NCBI GenBank assembly: GCA_021812265.1
Contig: JAKAOI010000006.1
Location: forward strand, 1 to 16,130
Length of the DNA: 16,130 nt
Direction of reading: 5' to 3'
Source of the DNA: Chloroflexota bacterium
Lineage (GTDB): Bacteria > Chloroflexota > Ktedonobacteria > Ktedonobacterales > JACDGC01
In this document: piece after piece, positions 14,893 to 16,130 of the stretch
Position numbering within the stretch: the stretch's first letter is position 1
Layout of the letters: each line of letters begins with the position of its first letter
Notes under the pieces: generated by a model
Database searches by the model: none
What the model saw: only the letters and a program-made list of their open reading frames with translations
Told to the model about the DNA's origin: nothing
Translations under genes and position numbers: made by a program

Positions 14893-15864
14893 TCAAGACA
14901 TTTTCAACAGAACTTTGCCCTTGGTTCCCCGCGACGCCAACGCTTCTTGCGCCTTTCCGGCTTGCTCGAGCGGATATATTGAATCAATACGCACATCCAA
15001 TTCTCCGGCGGCAATCCAGCCAAACAGATCATTTGCCCGCCACAGCAGCTCATCGCGGGTTTGGATATAGTGCTTTAAAGACGGTCTGGTAACAAACAGC
15101 GAACCGCGCGCGTTTAACACCTGTAAATCCAATGGAGGAACGGCGCCGCTGGACTGGCCAAACAACACAAGGTATCCGCGCGGGCGCAGGCTTTGCAAAC
15201 TTCCGTCAAACGTCGTTTTACCTACCGAATCATACACTACATGGGCGCCCAACCCATCCGTCAAACGCAGCGTCTCTTCGGCAAAATTATGCCGAGTATA
15301 ATTTACAACATAATCAGCGCCGGCTTTGCGCGCAAGATCTGCCTTTTCCTCGGTAGAAACCGTGCCAATAACCGTTGCGCCGCGCTTCTTAGCAATTTGT
15401 GTCAGCAGCAAGCCAACACCGCCGGCGGCGGCGTGCGCCACGGCAACATCTTTTTCTTGCAGCAGATAAGAGCTATAGGTGAGGTAATGCGCTGTCATGC
15501 CTTGCAGCATAACCGCCGCGGCTATACTTAAATCTACCCGTTCGGGAACCGCCACCAACTGTTCGGCCGGCGTAACGCAATATTCGGCGTAAGCGCCGGG
15601 CTGCATAGCAAACGCCACACGCTCCCCAAGTGTAAAGCCGGTAACACCTGCGCCGAGCGCGTCTATAACGCCTGCGCCTTCGCTGCCCAATGTGGCAGGC
15701 AACGAAACCGAGTAGGCGCCTGTGCGTTGATAGATATCGACAAAATTTACTCCGGCATATTCCAGTTTTACCAGAACCTGACCCGGCCCCGGCTGAGGAA
15801 CAGGAATATCCGACAACACAAGAGCTTCCGGACCGCCATAGCTTACTAAACGAATTGCTTTCAT
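14893..15864 (-). CDS. NADPH:quinone reductase-type zinc-independent MDR oxidoreductase
   Basis: The 323-residue product belongs to the medium-chain dehydrogenase/reductase superfamily, quinone oxidoreductase branch, which reduces quinones or enones with NADPH and lacks the zinc of alcohol dehydrogenases. The N-terminal GroES-like domain reads MKAIRLVSYGGPEALVLSDI and GVNFVDIYQRTGAY, the family hallmark. The cofactor motif is AAAGGVG (145-151), followed by a Rossmann fold (TQIAKKRGATVIGTVSTEEK). None of the zinc-site Cys/His pattern is present. The ATG at 15864 has AGGA 9 bases upstream and matches the family start; the longer frame adds 20 unlikely residues. It is upstream of the acyl-CoA dehydrogenase gene on the same strand. 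The true substrate is unknown. Confidence 0.93.
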   Translation of the reverse strand: MKAIRLVSYGGPEALVLSDIPVPQPGPGQVLVKLEYAGVNFVDIYQRTGAYSVSLPATLGSEGAGVIDALGAGVTGFTLGERVAFAMQPGAYAEYCVTPAEQLVAVPERVDLSIAAAVMLQGMTAHYLTYSSYLLQEKDVAVAHAAAGGVGLLLTQIAKKRGATVIGTVSTEEKADLARKAGADYVVNYTRHNFAEETLRLTDGLGAHVVYDSVGKTTFDGSLQSLRPRGYLVLFGQSSGAVPPLDLQVLNARGSLFVTRPSLKHYIQTRDELLWRANDLFGWIAAGELDVRIDSIYPLEQAGKAQEALASRGTKGKVLLKMS

Positions 15865-16033
15865 GACACTGTTTCCTTCCCAAGCTTTTTCATTCGCGGC
15901 GCATAAGGCTTTGCAGTATATCAACTGACGCCGCGGCGCTGTTTTCTTTTATTGTACTGCAATTTGAGGAGCAACGCCTATATACCGCAATTCAATGCTG
16001 CGATGTATAACACGCGACAAAAACATTGGGATG

Positions 16034-16110
16034 ATCACAGGCCAAAGCTTCTTGCTCTGGGATTTTTGGGGATATTCCCCAAAATTTTCTTTTTCTTGCT
16101 TCCATAAAAG
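16034..16110. repeat. Copy 2 of the candidate dispersed intergenic repeat
   Basis: It contains the same blocks as 6744-6784: ATCACAGGCCAAAGC at 16034-16048 and GCTTCCATAAAAG at 16098-16110. The 49 bases between them include a perfect hairpin. On the minus strand similarity also extends outward, as both copies have TTGCT just before TTTATGGAAGC, with a 2-base insertion in this copy. Confidence 0.5.
16064..16095 (+). terminator. Terminator-like hairpin inside the repeat
   Basis: Arms TTTTGGGGA (16064-16072) and TCCCCAAAA (16076-16084) with a 3-base loop are followed on the plus strand by TTTTCTTTTTC. It has the form of a rho-independent terminator, but no plus-strand gene precedes it. It is probably part of the repeat element, or ends a non-coding transcript. 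Confidence 0.4.
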
Positions 16111-16130
16111 AGCAAAAAAAAAGAACTCAT

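Larger units (their letters stand above)
15865..16130. other. Region upstream of the quinone-oxidoreductase gene
   Basis: No gene is supported in these 266 bases. The part near the gene must hold its promoter; TATACT on the minus strand near 15917 is a possible -10 with no good -35. A GC palindrome CGCCGCGGCG sits at about 15928-15937. The right end is occupied by the second repeat copy and a terminator-like hairpin. Confidence 0.5.

Overview
The window looks like chromosomal DNA of a bacterium with moderate GC content (upper 40s % by eye). My best guess for its group is Chloroflexota, possibly Ktedonobacteria-like. That rests on general protein resemblance (a fused gamma-alpha KorA, the start of the acidic orphan protein, the style of the intergenic palindromes) and not on a marker gene, so it is tentative. 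Almost every gene lies on the minus strand; only a small membrane protein and a LysR-type regulator are on the plus strand. I found no rRNA, tRNA, CRISPR array, transposase or phage gene.

Layout, left to right. Positions 1-1037 hold the twin-arginine export genes tatC (cut by the window edge) and tatA. An orphan soluble protein follows at 1152-1565. A 459-bp divergent gap with a nested palindrome leads to a plus-strand four-helix membrane protein (2025-2414), which converges on korB across a strong terminator hairpin. korA-korB (2511-5380) encode a 2-oxoacid:ferredoxin oxidoreductase and are transcribed away from a LysR-type regulator (5692-6687). The regulator converges on secA (6832-9690), which lies downstream of def (peptide deformylase), probably in one transcript. 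Next come a class I aminotransferase and a 2-hydroxyacid (glyoxylate/hydroxypyruvate) reductase, probably a two-gene operon. The right end has a very acidic orphan protein, an acyl-CoA dehydrogenase and an NADPH:quinone-type oxidoreductase.

Functionally this is mostly housekeeping and central metabolism: both protein export routes (SecA and TatA/C), N-terminal protein maturation (Def), ferredoxin-linked 2-oxoacid oxidation under probable LysR control, a possible glyoxylate/amino-acid branch, and acyl-CoA oxidation. Translation starts were set from Shine-Dalgarno spacing and family alignment. For eight of the genes this gives a shorter protein than the longest open frame.

I did not find a convincing new biological system. 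The most unusual signals are non-coding. Two intergenic sites about 9 kb apart share two exact blocks (15 and 13 bp) in the same order and orientation. There is a nested palindrome in the 1.7-kb gap, and a 13-bp palindrome sits exactly in the spacer of a plausible korA promoter.
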